A DNA stretch of 64,000 nucleotides from Rhodobacteraceae bacterium Alg231-04 (GTDB taxonomy: Bacteria; Pseudomonadota; Alphaproteobacteria; Rhodobacterales; Rhodobacteraceae), in contig FREY01000001.1 in NCBI GenBank assembly GCA_900143635.1, positions 686,390 through 750,389 on the forward strand, read 5' to 3'. This document shows, piece after piece, positions 36,022 through 44,803 of the stretch (within the stretch, counting starts at the first letter, position 1; each line of letters opens with the position of its first letter). Position numbers and translations under genes: made by a program. The notes under the pieces were generated by a model, which worked only from the letters and a program-made list of their open reading frames with translations, had not been told where the DNA came from and searched no databases.

Positions 36022-36912
36022 ATGGATAAGCAGGATGGAACCTTCGACTGGACGCAGCTGCGCGCCTTTCTTGTCACCGCCGAAGAGGGCACGCTTTCGG
36101 CCGCGGCCCGCAAGCTGGGGCTGACACAGCCCACGCTCAGCCGTCAGGTGGCGGCGCTCGAGGCGGATCTGGGGCTGATGCTGTTTGAACGCATCGGCCG
36201 CACGCTGGAATTGACCCAAGGCGGGCTGGAGCTGCTGGAGCACGCCCGCGCCATGGGCGATGCCGCAAACCGGGTGTCGCTGGCGGCAACCGGGCAGTCA
36301 CAATCCGTGTCGGGATTGGTGCGGATCACCGCGAGCGATGTGTATTCCGCCCAACTGCTGCCGCTGGTTCTGCACCATCTGCGTGAAATCGCGCCGGGAC
36401 TGCGGATCGAGATCATCGCCGACAATGGCATCCGTGATCTGATGCGGCGCGAAGCAGACATCGCAATCCGCCATGTGCGCCCGGACCAGCCCGAGTTGAT
36501 TGCAAAACTGCTGGGACAGGCATCCGGGTATTTCTATGCCTCGACCGAATATCTGGACGCGCGCGGGCGACCCGAAACCACCGAGGACCTCGCCCAGCAT
36601 GACTTTGTCGGCACCGGCGAGCCGAGCCGGATGATCGCCTACCTGAAACCTCTGGGCATCCACCTGAGCGAAGCACAGTTTCGCACCGGATCACAAAGCG
36701 GCATGGTCGCTTGGGAGCTTGCCCGGCAAGGATTTGGCATTGCACCGATGTCTGCCCAGGTTGGCGACGCCACGCCCGGTGTCGAGCGGGTGCCATCGAT
36801 CATGGAGCCGATCACCTTTCCGGTCTGGCTCGCCACCCACCGCGAATTGCACACCAGCCGCAAGATCCGGCTTGTATTTGACGTGCTGGCAGAGGCTCTT
36901 TCGCAGGATTAA
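36022..36912 (+). CDS. LysR family transcriptional regulator
   Basis: 296 residues. N-terminal winged helix DWTQLRAFLVTAEEGTLSAAARKLGLTQPTLSRQVAALEADLGLMLFERIGRTLELTQGG (8-66) followed by the periplasmic-binding-like effector domain (VRITASDVYSAQLLPLVLHHLREIAPGLRIEII). No clear ribosome site precedes the ATG at 36022; a TTG six codons earlier is an alternative. Divergent from a methyltransferase gene. The ligand is unknown. Confidence 0.88.
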   Translation: MDKQDGTFDWTQLRAFLVTAEEGTLSAAARKLGLTQPTLSRQVAALEADLGLMLFERIGRTLELTQGGLELLEHARAMGDAANRVSLAATGQSQSVSGLVRITASDVYSAQLLPLVLHHLREIAPGLRIEIIADNGIRDLMRREADIAIRHVRPDQPELIAKLLGQASGYFYASTEYLDARGRPETTEDLAQHDFVGTGEPSRMIAYLKPLGIHLSEAQFRTGSQSGMVAWELARQGFGIAPMSAQVGDATPGVERVPSIMEPITFPVWLATHRELHTSRKIRLVFDVLAEALSQD

Positions 36913-36971
36913 GGCAAGGCCACGTCTGCCGGTCGCGCGGGCAGCCCCCACAATTTCGCAGGCCGGAACGA

Positions 36972-37001
36972 AAAACGCGCCCCGGCGACGGAGCGCGTTT
37001 T
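36972..37001. terminator. bidirectional terminator between LysR gene and pheT
   Basis: AAAACGCGCCCC-GGCGAC-GGAGCGCGTTTT, twelve-base arms with one mismatch-type G-T pair, with A and T runs on either side. Serves the convergent LysR gene and pheT. Confidence 0.85.
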
Positions 37002-37022
37002 AAACTTTCAAAGCGTCGTGGC

Positions 37023-39419
37023 TCAGCCCCGCAGGGTGCCGCCGGTGGCCTTGGTCACCTTGGCGATGATCTTCTCGCTCACCGCTTCGATGTCCTTTTC
37101 CTTCAACGTCTTGTCGCTGGGCTGCAGGCGCACGGTGATGGCGAGGGATTTCTTGCCTTCGCCCAGCGAGCCGCCGATAAATTCATCAAAGACACGGACA
37201 TTTTCGATCAGCGCCTTGTCGGCACCACCTGCGGCATTGATCAGGGTCAGCGCCTCAACACTGTCATCCACCACAAATGCAAAGTCCCGTTCGACCGCCT
37301 GCAGATCACTTTGGACCAGCGCCGACCGGGTGGCCTTGGTTTTGCGCGGCAGCGGAATTTCTTCCGGCCAGATCACAAAGCCCACGGCGGGGCCTTTCAC
37401 GCCCAGCGTGTCCAGCACCTTGGGGTGCAGCTCACCAAAGACGCCCAGTTCCTTTTTGGGGCCAAGGCAGATGCGGCCATGGCGGCCCGGATGCCATGCG
37501 GAATCTTCGCCGCGCAGAATTTGCACCTTGGCAGGCGCGCCAATGGCAGACAGCACCGCTTCGATGTCAGCCTTGGCGTCGAACACATCAACGCCGCGCG
37601 ATGCGCCATGCACATCCTTGGGACCATTGCGACCCACCAGTATGCCGGAGATCTGCAGGCGCTCCTCGCCCGGCTCACCACCGTGGAACACGGGGCCTGC
37701 CTCAAACAGGGCCAGATCCATGAAGCCACGCGCCTGATTGCGGGCCGCGGCCTGCAGCAGACCTGCCAGCAGCGACGGGCGCATATGCGACATTTCCGAA
37801 GAGATCGGGTTGGCCAGCATGGTGGCATCATCCCCACCGCCAAACAGGGTCGCAGCACCCTTGTCGATGAAACTGTAGGTGACGGCCTCGTTATAGCCAA
37901 GCGAGGCACAGGTGCGACGCGCCATCTGCAGACGGCGCTGCATCGGGGTCATCACCGGCTTGGGAATGCCCGGCGTCAGACGCGGCAGCGGTTTGCCTTC
38001 CAGTTTGGTCAGCGAGGCAATACGGGCAACCTCTTCGACCAGATCAGCCTCACCCATGACGTCGGGACGCCAGCTGGGCACATGGGCCATATTGCCTTCG
38101 AGACGGAAGCCAAGGCGGGTCAGCGTCTGGCGCTGCTCGCTCTCGGGGATGTCCATGCCAACCAGCGACTGCACGCGGGCCGCGTCCAGCTTATAGGCGC
38201 GGGCATAATCCGGCACCGCACCGGCAGTGACAACGCTCGACGGCTCACCACCGCAGATATCGAGGATCATCTGCGTTGCGCGCTCCAACCCTTCGAGGGT
38301 GAATTCAGGATCCACACCGCGTTCAAAGCGATAACGCGCATCCGAGTTGATCTTCAGCGCACGGCCGGTCAGCGCGATCTGCACGTGGTCCCAGTAAGCA
38401 CTTTCGAGGAAGACATCGACAGTTTCCTCGGTGCACCCGGTCGCGTCGCCGCCCATGATGCCGGCAATGCTTTCGGCGCCATTGTCATCCGAAATCACCA
38501 TCTGACCTGCGGCCAGCGTGTATTCTTTTTCGTCCAGCGCCGTGATCTTTTCGCCGCCAGCCGCGCGGTGAACCCGCAGGTTGCCGCTGACCTTGGCCGC
38601 GTCAAAGACATGCAACGGACGGTTTTGGTCGAAGGTGAAATAGTTGGTGATATCCACCAGCGCCGAAATCGGACGCAGACCAATGGCAGTCAGCTGGTCC
38701 TGCAGCCACTGCGGGCTGGGGCCGTTCTTCACGCCTTTGATCAGACGGCCGGTGAACTGCGGACAGCCATCAGCTGTGTCATCGTCGATGCTGACACTAA
38801 TCGGGCAAGGAAAATCGCCGGCCACAGGCGCGTGGTCATGGGTTTTCAACTTGCCGATGCCGCGCGCCGCCAGATCGCGGGCAATACCATAGACGCCCAG
38901 CGCGTCGGGACGGTTCGGGGTGATGGCAATCTCGATCACCGGGTCGACCTTGGCGGGGTCGTTCTCGGCCAGCCAGTCCACGAAACGGTCGCCCACTTCG
39001 CCCGACGGCAGCTCGATGATGCCATCATGTTCTTCCGACAGCTCCAGCTCGCGCTCGGAGGCCATCATGCCAAAGCTTTCGACACCGCGGATCTTGCCAA
39101 CGCTGATGGTAATATCCAGACCGGGGATATACATGCCCGGTTTGCAGACCACCACGGTGATGCCCTCACGGGCATTGGGCGCGCCGCAGATGATCTGGCT
39201 TTCGCCCTCATCTGTCAGTACGGTGCAAACCCGCAGCTTGTCCGCATCGGGGTGTTTTTCGGCGTGCAGAACCTTACCAATGGTAAAGTCCTTCAGCTTC
39301 TCGGCCGGGTCAAAAACCTCTTCCACCTCAAGTCCCAGATCGGTCAGGACATCAGTGATTTCCGCCACCGAAGCATCGGTGTCGAGGTGGTCTTTCAGCC
39401 AGGAAAGAGTGAATTTCAT
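37023..39419 (-). CDS. pheT: phenylalanyl-tRNA synthetase beta subunit
   Basis: 798 residues, full length. Domains in order: MKFTLSWLKDHLDTDASVAEI (B1), the tRNA-binding EMAP/B2 domain (FTIGKVLHAEKHPDADKLRVCTV near 45-68, CGAPNARE), B3/B4 editing region (RIGKL...SVDDDTADGCPQFTGR...), B5 (RVQSLVGMDIPESEQRQTLTRLGF), catalytic-like core and the C-terminal B8 anticodon-recognition domain (DFAFVVDDSVEALTLINAAGGADKALIENVRVFDEF). Works as an (alpha-beta)2 enzyme with PheS. It is 336 bases downstream of pheS with several hairpins between, unlike the tight pheST operon in many bacteria. Confidence 0.97.
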   Translation of the reverse strand: MKFTLSWLKDHLDTDASVAEITDVLTDLGLEVEEVFDPAEKLKDFTIGKVLHAEKHPDADKLRVCTVLTDEGESQIICGAPNAREGITVVVCKPGMYIPGLDITISVGKIRGVESFGMMASERELELSEEHDGIIELPSGEVGDRFVDWLAENDPAKVDPVIEIAITPNRPDALGVYGIARDLAARGIGKLKTHDHAPVAGDFPCPISVSIDDDTADGCPQFTGRLIKGVKNGPSPQWLQDQLTAIGLRPISALVDITNYFTFDQNRPLHVFDAAKVSGNLRVHRAAGGEKITALDEKEYTLAAGQMVISDDNGAESIAGIMGGDATGCTEETVDVFLESAYWDHVQIALTGRALKINSDARYRFERGVDPEFTLEGLERATQMILDICGGEPSSVVTAGAVPDYARAYKLDAARVQSLVGMDIPESEQRQTLTRLGFRLEGNMAHVPSWRPDVMGEADLVEEVARIASLTKLEGKPLPRLTPGIPKPVMTPMQRRLQMARRTCASLGYNEAVTYSFIDKGAATLFGGGDDATMLANPISSEMSHMRPSLLAGLLQAAARNQARGFMDLALFEAGPVFHGGEPGEERLQISGILVGRNGPKDVHGASRGVDVFDAKADIEAVLSAIGAPAKVQILRGEDSAWHPGRHGRICLGPKKELGVFGELHPKVLDTLGVKGPAVGFVIWPEEIPLPRKTKATRSALVQSDLQAVERDFAFVVDDSVEALTLINAAGGADKALIENVRVFDEFIGGSLGEGKKSLAITVRLQPSDKTLKEKDIEAVSEKIIAKVTKATGGTLRG

Positions 39420-39581
39420 CGGTCAGGGACCCCTTGGCAGACATGCATGTTTGCCAGAGGCAATGACAAAGATTGCGTCGGGGTTCAAGGGTTCTACGGC
39501 TATCCTCTCAAGGATAGGGCGATGTGCGCCCTAAATGCGCGATCCCGTGCCGCCTTGACCGGAGTAACCGGACCTCTCAAA

Positions 39582-39674
39582 GGGCAGCGCCCTCCCGTGG
39601 GGAGTGAGCGTCGACCTGGAGGTGATCCGGGGGATCATTTCAGCCGTGAACGGGAGGAGCCCAGAGCGCTGCCC
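39582..39674. ncRNA. candidate structured RNA: long compound hairpin between pheS and pheT
   Basis: Outer arms GGGCAGCGC (39582-39590) and GCGCTGCCC (39666-39674); next arms CCTCCCGT (39591-39598) and ACGGGAGG (39650-39657), leaving an 8-base bulge on one side. The apical stem GAGGTGATCC / GGATCATTTC (39619-39641) closes a GGG triloop. Pairing of 27 base pairs in three coaxial blocks is far beyond chance. It does not match SRP RNA, RNase P or tmRNA core motifs. Strand and function are unknown; a repetitive intergenic element is an alternative. Confidence 0.4.
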
Positions 39675-39704
39675 GGCCTATCGGCCAGGCGGGAGATCCA
39701 AATG

Positions 39705-39728
39705 AAAAGGCCCGCCACACGGCGAGCC
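39705..39728 (-). terminator. terminator downstream of pheS
   Basis: On the minus strand GGCTCGCC-GTGT-GGCGGGCC followed by TTTTC, 28 bases after the pheS stop, so pheT may not depend entirely on read-through from pheS. Confidence 0.7.
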
Positions 39729-39755
39729 CAGTCAAATCATTTCCAGTTCTGAAAC

Positions 39756-40835
39756 TTAGCGGCTCAACCCGCCATGCAGCGCGGGCATGTCCAGCGAGCG
39801 GAAGCCATAGTGGCGCAGCCAGCGCAGGTCGCTGTCAAAGAAGGCGCGCAGATCGGGGATGCCGTATTTCAGCATTGCCAGACGGTCGATGCCGATGCCG
39901 AAGGCAAAGCCCTGATAGACATCCGGGTCGATGCCGCCTGCGGCAATCACCTTGGGGTGCACCATGCCGGAGCCGAGGATCTCCATCCAGTCGTCGCCCT
40001 CGCCGATCTTCAGCGTGCCGTCCTGCCAGCTGCAGCGGATATCCACCTCGGCGGATGGTTCTGTGAAGGGGAAGTGCGAGGCGCGGAAGCGCAGTTCCAC
40101 GTCGTCCACCTCGAAGAAGGATTTGACGAATTCCTCCAGCACCCATTTCAGGTTCGCCATCGAGATGTTCTTGTCCAGCGCCAGGCCTTCGACCTGGTGG
40201 AACATCGGCGTATGGGTCTGGTCATAGTCGGCGCGATAGACACCGCCCGGACAGATGATGCGGATCGGTGCGCCCATCTTCTCCATCGAGCGGATCTGCA
40301 CTGGCGAGGTATGGGTGCGCAGCACATGCGGCGGGCGCTCGTCACCTTCGGCGCGGTGCATGTAGAACGTGTCCATCTCGGCCCGCGCGGGGTGGTGGCC
40401 GGGGATGTTCAGCGCATCAAAGTTGTACCAGTCGGTGTCGATGCGCGGCCCTTCAGCGACGGAAAAGCCCAGCTCGGCAAAGATCGCGGTGATTTCTTCC
40501 TGAACCTGGCTGATCGGGTGCAGGCTGCCCTCGCGGGTGGGGCGCACCGGCAGGGTGACATCCAGCCATTCGTCGCGCAGGCGCGCGTCGAGTGCGGCAT
40601 CGGCCAGCCCGGCCTTTTTGGCAGCGAGAGCCGAGTTGATCTCGTCCTTGAGGGCGTTCAGTGCCGGGCCCGCCACCTGGCGTTCCTCGGGCGTCATCTT
40701 GCCCAGCTCGCGCATTTTCAGGCTGACTTCGCCTTTTTTTCCGACAGCGGCGACACGAATCGCCTCCAGCGCGGACTCGTCGCCTGCGCCTGCAATCTGT
40801 TCGAGATACTTTGCCTTCAGATCGTCCATCGCCAT
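39756..40835 (-). CDS. pheS: phenylalanyl-tRNA synthetase alpha subunit
   Basis: 359-residue class-II synthetase subunit. An N-terminal coiled coil (to about 95) contacts tRNA; class-II motif 2 is [15 protein letters not shown] (near 170) and [23 protein letters not shown] (near 199); motif 3 is [18 protein letters not shown] near 318. [10 protein letters not shown] (near 288) carries the Phe-pocket residues. First gene of pheS...pheT on the minus strand. Confidence 0.97.
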   Translation of the reverse strand: MAMDDLKAKYLEQIAGAGDESALEAIRVAAVGKKGEVSLKMRELGKMTPEERQVAGPALNALKDEINSALAAKKAGLADAALDARLRDEWLDVTLPVRPTREGSLHPISQVQEEITAIFAELGFSVAEGPRIDTDWYNFDALNIPGHHPARAEMDTFYMHRAEGDERPPHVLRTHTSPVQIRSMEKMGAPIRIICPGGVYRADYDQTHTPMFHQVEGLALDKNISMANLKWVLEEFVKSFFEVDDVELRFRASHFPFTEPSAEVDIRCSWQDGTLKIGEGDDWMEILGSGMVHPKVIAAGGIDPDVYQGFAFGIGIDRLAMLKYGIPDLRAFFDSDLRWLRHYGFRSLDMPALHGGLSR

Positions 40836-40994
40836 TCCCCGGGGAAAATTATCTGTGCCCTGCTACCACATCCGCAGCGGCGCGCAAGTAGCAGCGGCAG
40901 CGGAGCGACACAGGCATAGGGTAATCCTGCCCCTGTGATACCCATTTTCCACAGGCGCACAGCGACGGTGACATGGGCGGCGCCCCAAGCCTGT

Positions 40995-42056
40995 TCAGCA
41001 GAGCACCCGCGCCTCGCGAACCGGGCGGATCTGACGGGCCGGCAAACCATAGGAAGCCGGACAGTCGCGCAGCTGCGGAAAGAGGCTGTAAATCTCTTCT
41101 TCGGCGTCCATGCTGATGCTGCTCATTGCTTCACTGCCGGGCAGGAAGCTTTCCGAGACAAGGCCGGATGCCGTGACCAGCTGATGGCGGACAAACATGA
41201 AATGCACATAGGTAACGCTGTCGCGGGGCGCCCGGCTGACGCCATCGTGGCCCAGCAGGCCTGCCGCAGGCACCAGCACCTCGTCGTCACCAAAATACAG
41301 CTCTGCCTGCCAGCCCGAGATCAGAACCCGGTGCTGCGGCGATACCGTCACCGGCTGCTCGGCGCCGAACGCCCCTTTGGCGATCCGCACCGGCGCAAAC
41401 CGGTCGCGTCCGCAGACTGTTTGCGCGCCGACCCATTGTACCGGCTGCGGCCCCTCATCCAACGTCATCACCATATCGCCCACCGATAGCGAAGCCGCAG
41501 GCCGTGGCCCGTCCGGCGTATCGATCAGGGTATCGGCGGTGAAACAGGTGACCCCAGTGTCACCGGAGGAGACCGTCTCATAGGTCAGATTATCCGGATC
41601 GGGTTGGTTGAATTGCAGCGTCGTTGTGGTTTGCCCGGGCGTGACAAGCACCGGCAGGTTGACCGAGGTTTCCCCCGCTGCAGCCCCATCCTGCGCCAGG
41701 ATGTTCTGGGTGCCGCCGCCAATATCGTAGAAATCAATGACATCGCCGCTGTCCGTGTTGGTCAGCGCGTAGGCCTCGTAATTGGTACTGCCGCTGCCAT
41801 TTGGGTCGGTCAACAGGATCGGGAAGTGATCCGCAGAAATTACATAGACAATTTCGCCGTCGTCCGGATCAATGGTGACCTGCACATCCGGATGGTCCAG
41901 CGTGATCTCGATCCCAACCGACCCGTTCGACTGGTAGAATGAGACGACAAAGTCGCCCGGATCCTCGGACGGATCGAGCGCCACCTCCAGAAACTCCGAG
42001 ACCCCGGAGCTGCTGGCATAGGCATTGGAATAATGCAGTTCGCTGATACGAGCCAC
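40995..42056 (-). CDS. LTD-like plus Hint-domain protein (probable secreted, self-processing)
   Basis: 353 residues from a GTG start at 42056, seven bases after AAAGGGG. The N-terminal ~110 residues (ISELHYSNAYASSSGVSEFLEVAL) look like a lamin-tail domain, an Ig-like extracellular fold in bacteria. A Hint (hedgehog/intein) domain follows from Cys171: CFTADTLIDTPDGPRPAASLSVGDMVMTLDEGPQPVQWVG, with the block-B TxxH-like TVSPQH (237-242). Cys at the first position and the His allow autoproteolysis at the Gly-Val-Thr-Cys junction. No classical signal peptide is visible, so type-I export is possible. An in-frame ATG 28 codons earlier lacks support. Common in Rhodobacterales, but its role is unknown. 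Confidence 0.8.
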   Translation of the reverse strand: MARISELHYSNAYASSSGVSEFLEVALDPSEDPGDFVVSFYQSNGSVGIEITLDHPDVQVTIDPDDGEIVYVISADHFPILLTDPNGSGSTNYEAYALTNTDSGDVIDFYDIGGGTQNILAQDGAAAGETSVNLPVLVTPGQTTTTLQFNQPDPDNLTYETVSSGDTGVTCFTADTLIDTPDGPRPAASLSVGDMVMTLDEGPQPVQWVGAQTVCGRDRFAPVRIAKGAFGAEQPVTVSPQHRVLISGWQAELYFGDDEVLVPAAGLLGHDGVSRAPRDSVTYVHFMFVRHQLVTASGLVSESFLPGSEAMSSISMDAEEEIYSLFPQLRDCPASYGLPARQIRPVREARVLC

Positions 42057-42222
42057 GTCAGCGCCCCTTTGTTCACCATTAACACTTCGACAATGAATAG
42101 GCGTGCAATCCGGCAGCTGAGAGGCGGGATTAAGGCACAAACCGGACCAGCCCCCTGTCGGCAGGGCGGCCCATCTTATCCCGAAACACGCGATGGCCGG
42201 TCAAACCAGCACCCAGCCCGCG

Positions 42223-42262
42223 CAAAAAAAGAAACCCCGCCGGACAGGCATCCGGCGGGGTT
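42223..42262 (-). terminator. rho-independent terminator of rpmI-rplT
   Basis: On the minus strand AACCCCGCCGGA...TCCGGCGGGGTT with a short loop followed by TCTTTTTTT, 27 bases after the rplT stop. Strong stem. Confidence 0.92.
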
Positions 42263-42289
42263 CCAAAATTTCAGAGCTTCGGGTGAAGC

Positions 42290-42655
42290 TTAGGCGGCCA
42301 GAGCGGCCTGCGCTTTTTCAACGATCGCACCGAAAGCATCGGGCTCGTGTACGGCCAGATCGGCCAGAACCTTACGGTCCACTTCGATACCGGCCAGGGT
42401 CAGGCCGTTGATGAAGCGCGAATATGTCAGGGCTTCGTCATGCGAACGCACAGCTGCGTTGATCCGCTGGATCCACAGTGCGCGGAAATTCCGCTTACGA
42501 TTCTTACGGTCGCGAGTAGCGTATTGGTTCGCTTTATCGACGGCCTGACGGGCAACTTTGAAGGTGCTCTTGCGGCGGCCATAGTAACCTTTGGCTGCCT
42601 TGATGACCTTCTTGTGACGGGCGTGGGTTGTGGTACCACCTTTTACGCGGGACAT
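42290..42655 (-). CDS. rplT: 50S ribosomal protein L20
   Basis: 121 residues, highly basic. Starts [70 protein letters not shown], the hallmark of L20, which nucleates 50S assembly on 23S rRNA. It lies 12 bases after rpmI in the usual rpmI-rplT pair; no infC is next to them here. Followed by a strong terminator. Confidence 0.98.
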   Translation of the reverse strand: MSRVKGGTTTHARHKKVIKAAKGYYGRRKSTFKVARQAVDKANQYATRDRKNRKRNFRALWIQRINAAVRSHDEALTYSRFINGLTLAGIEVDRKVLADLAVHEPDAFGAIVEKAQAALAA

Positions 42656-42667
42656 ATCTCGATCTCC

Positions 42668-42868
42668 TTAGCGGTCGTAGGGCATGAAGCCCTTGACGAT
42701 TTTCGCGTCGGGGGCAGAGAGAGTTGTGTTGCCGCGTGCGTCACGAATGAATTTGCGGGTACGTTTGATCATGCCGTGGCGTTTGCCGGCCTGACCTGCC
42801 AGGACCTTACCGGTCGCTGTCACTTTAAAGCGCTTCTTAGCGCTCGACTTTGTCTTCATCTTGGGCAT
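42668..42868 (-). CDS. rpmI: 50S ribosomal protein L35
   Basis: 66 residues: [46 protein letters not shown], matching L35 from end to end. The start is at MPKMKTK, preceded by GAAGGAGA; an in-frame ATG 15 codons earlier adds non-homologous residues. First gene of the rpmI-rplT pair. Confidence 0.98.
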   Translation of the reverse strand: MPKMKTKSSAKKRFKVTATGKVLAGQAGKRHGMIKRTRKFIRDARGNTTLSAPDAKIVKGFMPYDR

Positions 42869-42985
42869 TTCCGTCTCCTTCAATGCGGGTTCGCTACACG
42901 CACGACTCGGCATGCCACTTCGGGCCGGCCGTACGATGAAGCCCGGGCAATACTAAGGGCCGGGGCAAAGGGCAAGAGGATTCGG

Positions 42986-43207
42986 TTAGAAAAGCCCGGA
43001 CAGAACGCTGAAAAATACATCCGGGATCTGGCCCAGGGTGTAACCACCGGGCTTATTGACCAAGGCATAGCCCAAAAGCCCAAAAGCGATGAGAAGCGAC
43101 AGCATCGAAACCCGCGGCGGGCGCCCTTCGCTGATCGAGGTCAGCAAAGCGGGAATCGCCAAGACACCCAAGGCGAGTCCCGAAATCAGGGCCAAATCCG
43201 AATGCAT
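42986..43207 (-). CDS. small inner-membrane protein of unknown function
   Basis: 73 residues with two hydrophobic helices (LALISGLALGVLAIPALLTSI, then VSMLSLLIAFGLLGYALV) joined by a basic loop (SEGRPPR), and a C-terminal LGQIPDVFFSVLSGLF. It lies 32 bases downstream of pyk on the same strand, and is probably co-transcribed with it. I recognise it only as a type of small protein found beside pyk in Rhodobacteraceae; no function is known. Confidence 0.7.
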   Translation of the reverse strand: MHSDLALISGLALGVLAIPALLTSISEGRPPRVSMLSLLIAFGLLGYALVNKPGGYTLGQIPDVFFSVLSGLF

Positions 43208-43239
43208 AAAACCGCCCCCATTACTTGACTGGGTACAGC

Positions 43240-44685
43240 TTACTCCGGGTCGGTGCTGTAGATCAAACGTTCATCACAGGGTGCCACACGCAGGATATTG
43301 GTGGTGCCAGGCACGTTGAACGGCACACCCGCTGTCACTGCGATCTGGTCGGTCACCGTCGCGAAGCCACCGGATCGGGCAGCACGGGCGGCATTCACAA
43401 CCGCGCCTTTGAACCGGTCCTGATCCTTGGTCACCACGCAGTTGCAGCCCCAGCTCAGCGCCAGACGGCGGGCAGTGGAGGAGCGCGGCGTCAGCGCGAT
43501 GATCGGCACCCGCGGGCGTTCACGCGCGGTCAGCAGCGCCGTGGTGCCGGACTGGGTGAAACAGCAGATTGCCTTGATCTCGGTCTTTTCCGCAATCTCG
43601 CGCGCAGCCGCCACGATAGCGTCCGCAACCGTGTCACCCCTGGCCTTGCGTGAGGATTCGACGATCTGGGTGTAGGTGGGATCGGCCTCTACCTCTTTGG
43701 CAACATTGTCCATCGTGGTCACCGCCTCGATCGGGTAGCTGCCTGCCGCCGATTCCGCGCTCAGCATGATGGCATCAGTGCCCTCATAGATGGCCGTTGC
43801 CACATCCGACACTTCGGCGCGGGTCGGCACCGGGCTCTCAATCATGCTCTCCAGCATCTGCGTGGCGACGATCACCGGCTTGGCAGCGGCACGGCACTTG
43901 CGCACCAAACGTTTCTGGATCGGCGGCACCGCGGCGACCGGCAGTTCAACACCCAGATCCCCCCGCGCAACCATGATCCCGTCCGACGCATCGAGGATTT
44001 CCTCGAACTGCTCTACCGCCTGGGGCTTTTCTATCTTCGACAGAACCGAGGCGCGGCCATCGGCCAGATCCTTGGCTTCAAAGACGTCCTTGGCGCGCTG
44101 CACAAAGGACAGTGCCAGCCAGTCGACGCCCAGGTCGCAGACAAATTCCAGATCGGCACGGTCTTTTTCCGACAGCGCCGCCAGCGGCAGCAGCACGTCC
44201 GGTACGTTTACGCCTTTGCGGTTGGAAATGGTGCCACCGATGATCACCGTGCAGTTGGCGAAATTCTCACCACAGTCTTCAACCTTAAGACGGATCTTAC
44301 CATCATTGACCAGCAGGCTCGCACCAGCTTTCAGCGCCTGAAAGATCTCAGGGTGCGGCAGGCAGACACGGGTCAGGTCGCCTTCGGCCTCGTCCAGATC
44401 CAGACGGAAGGACGCGCCCTCGACCAGATCCTCTGATCCATTGGCAAACACGCCGACGCGCAGCTTGGGGCCCTGCAGATCAGCGAGGATCGCAATCGGG
44501 CTGTCCAGATCCTGCTCCACCTGACGGATGATCTTGTGTTTCTCGGCGATCTCCGGATGGGAGCCGTGCGACATGTTCAAACGAAACACATCCGCACCCG
44601 CTTCATGCAGCGCCCGAATGGTCTCGTAAGTCTCGGACGCTGGTCCGAGTGTCGCTACGATCTTGACGTTGCGCTGGCGTTTCAT
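43240..44685 (-). CDS. pyk: pyruvate kinase
   Basis: 481 residues; transfers phosphate from phosphoenolpyruvate to ADP. Motifs: KIVATLGPASETYETIRALHEAGADVFRLNMSHG (8-41), ILADLQGPKLRVG near 75, the active-site IEKPQAVEQFEEILDASDGIMVARGDLGVELP near 217-250 with catalytic Lys and metal ligands, and the C-terminal allosteric domain (RPRVPIIALTPRSSTARRLALSWG). The start is at MKRQRNVKIVATLGP with GAAGGAG upstream; upstream in-frame codons lie in the divergent promoter. Confidence 0.97.
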   Translation of the reverse strand: MKRQRNVKIVATLGPASETYETIRALHEAGADVFRLNMSHGSHPEIAEKHKIIRQVEQDLDSPIAILADLQGPKLRVGVFANGSEDLVEGASFRLDLDEAEGDLTRVCLPHPEIFQALKAGASLLVNDGKIRLKVEDCGENFANCTVIIGGTISNRKGVNVPDVLLPLAALSEKDRADLEFVCDLGVDWLALSFVQRAKDVFEAKDLADGRASVLSKIEKPQAVEQFEEILDASDGIMVARGDLGVELPVAAVPPIQKRLVRKCRAAAKPVIVATQMLESMIESPVPTRAEVSDVATAIYEGTDAIMLSAESAAGSYPIEAVTTMDNVAKEVEADPTYTQIVESSRKARGDTVADAIVAAAREIAEKTEIKAICCFTQSGTTALLTARERPRVPIIALTPRSSTARRLALSWGCNCVVTKDQDRFKGAVVNAARAARSGGFATVTDQIAVTAGVPFNVPGTTNILRVAPCDERLIYSTDPE

Positions 44686-44803
44686 GGGGTGGGCTCCTTC
44701 GGATTTCGAAAATGTTATCGCAAACATTGCTGCGGGCCTTATGGCGCAATTCCCATTTTTCTTCAACTCCCCTAAAGCTGTCACCAAAAGGAATGACAGG
44801 CTG

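Larger units (their letters stand above)
39420..39755. other. pheS-pheT intercistronic region with an array of hairpins
   Basis: 336 bases without a recognisable gene. From pheT toward pheS: CTATCCT-CTCA-AGGATAG (39500-39517), AGGGCG-ATGTG-CGCCCT (39516-39532), a 93-base compound stem (39582-39674, separate entry), GGCC-TATC-GGCC (39675-39686) and the pheS terminator (39705-39728). GGCGGG/CCCGCC arms at 39687-39716 could form an alternative to the terminator. This looks like a dense structured region, either a small RNA locus or control of pheT expression. Confidence 0.55.

Noticed and set aside
39582..39674. Compound stem as 6S RNA, SRP RNA or RNase P
   Set aside because: Lacks the SRP GGUCAGG/GGAA loop, RNase P conserved P4 sequence, and clear 6S central-bubble pattern; kept only as an unassigned candidate.
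37311..39752. 813-codon open frame on the plus strand opposite pheT
   Set aside because: High-G+C antisense shadow of pheT; no family resemblance, His/Gln/Arg-rich composition typical of reversed coding DNA.
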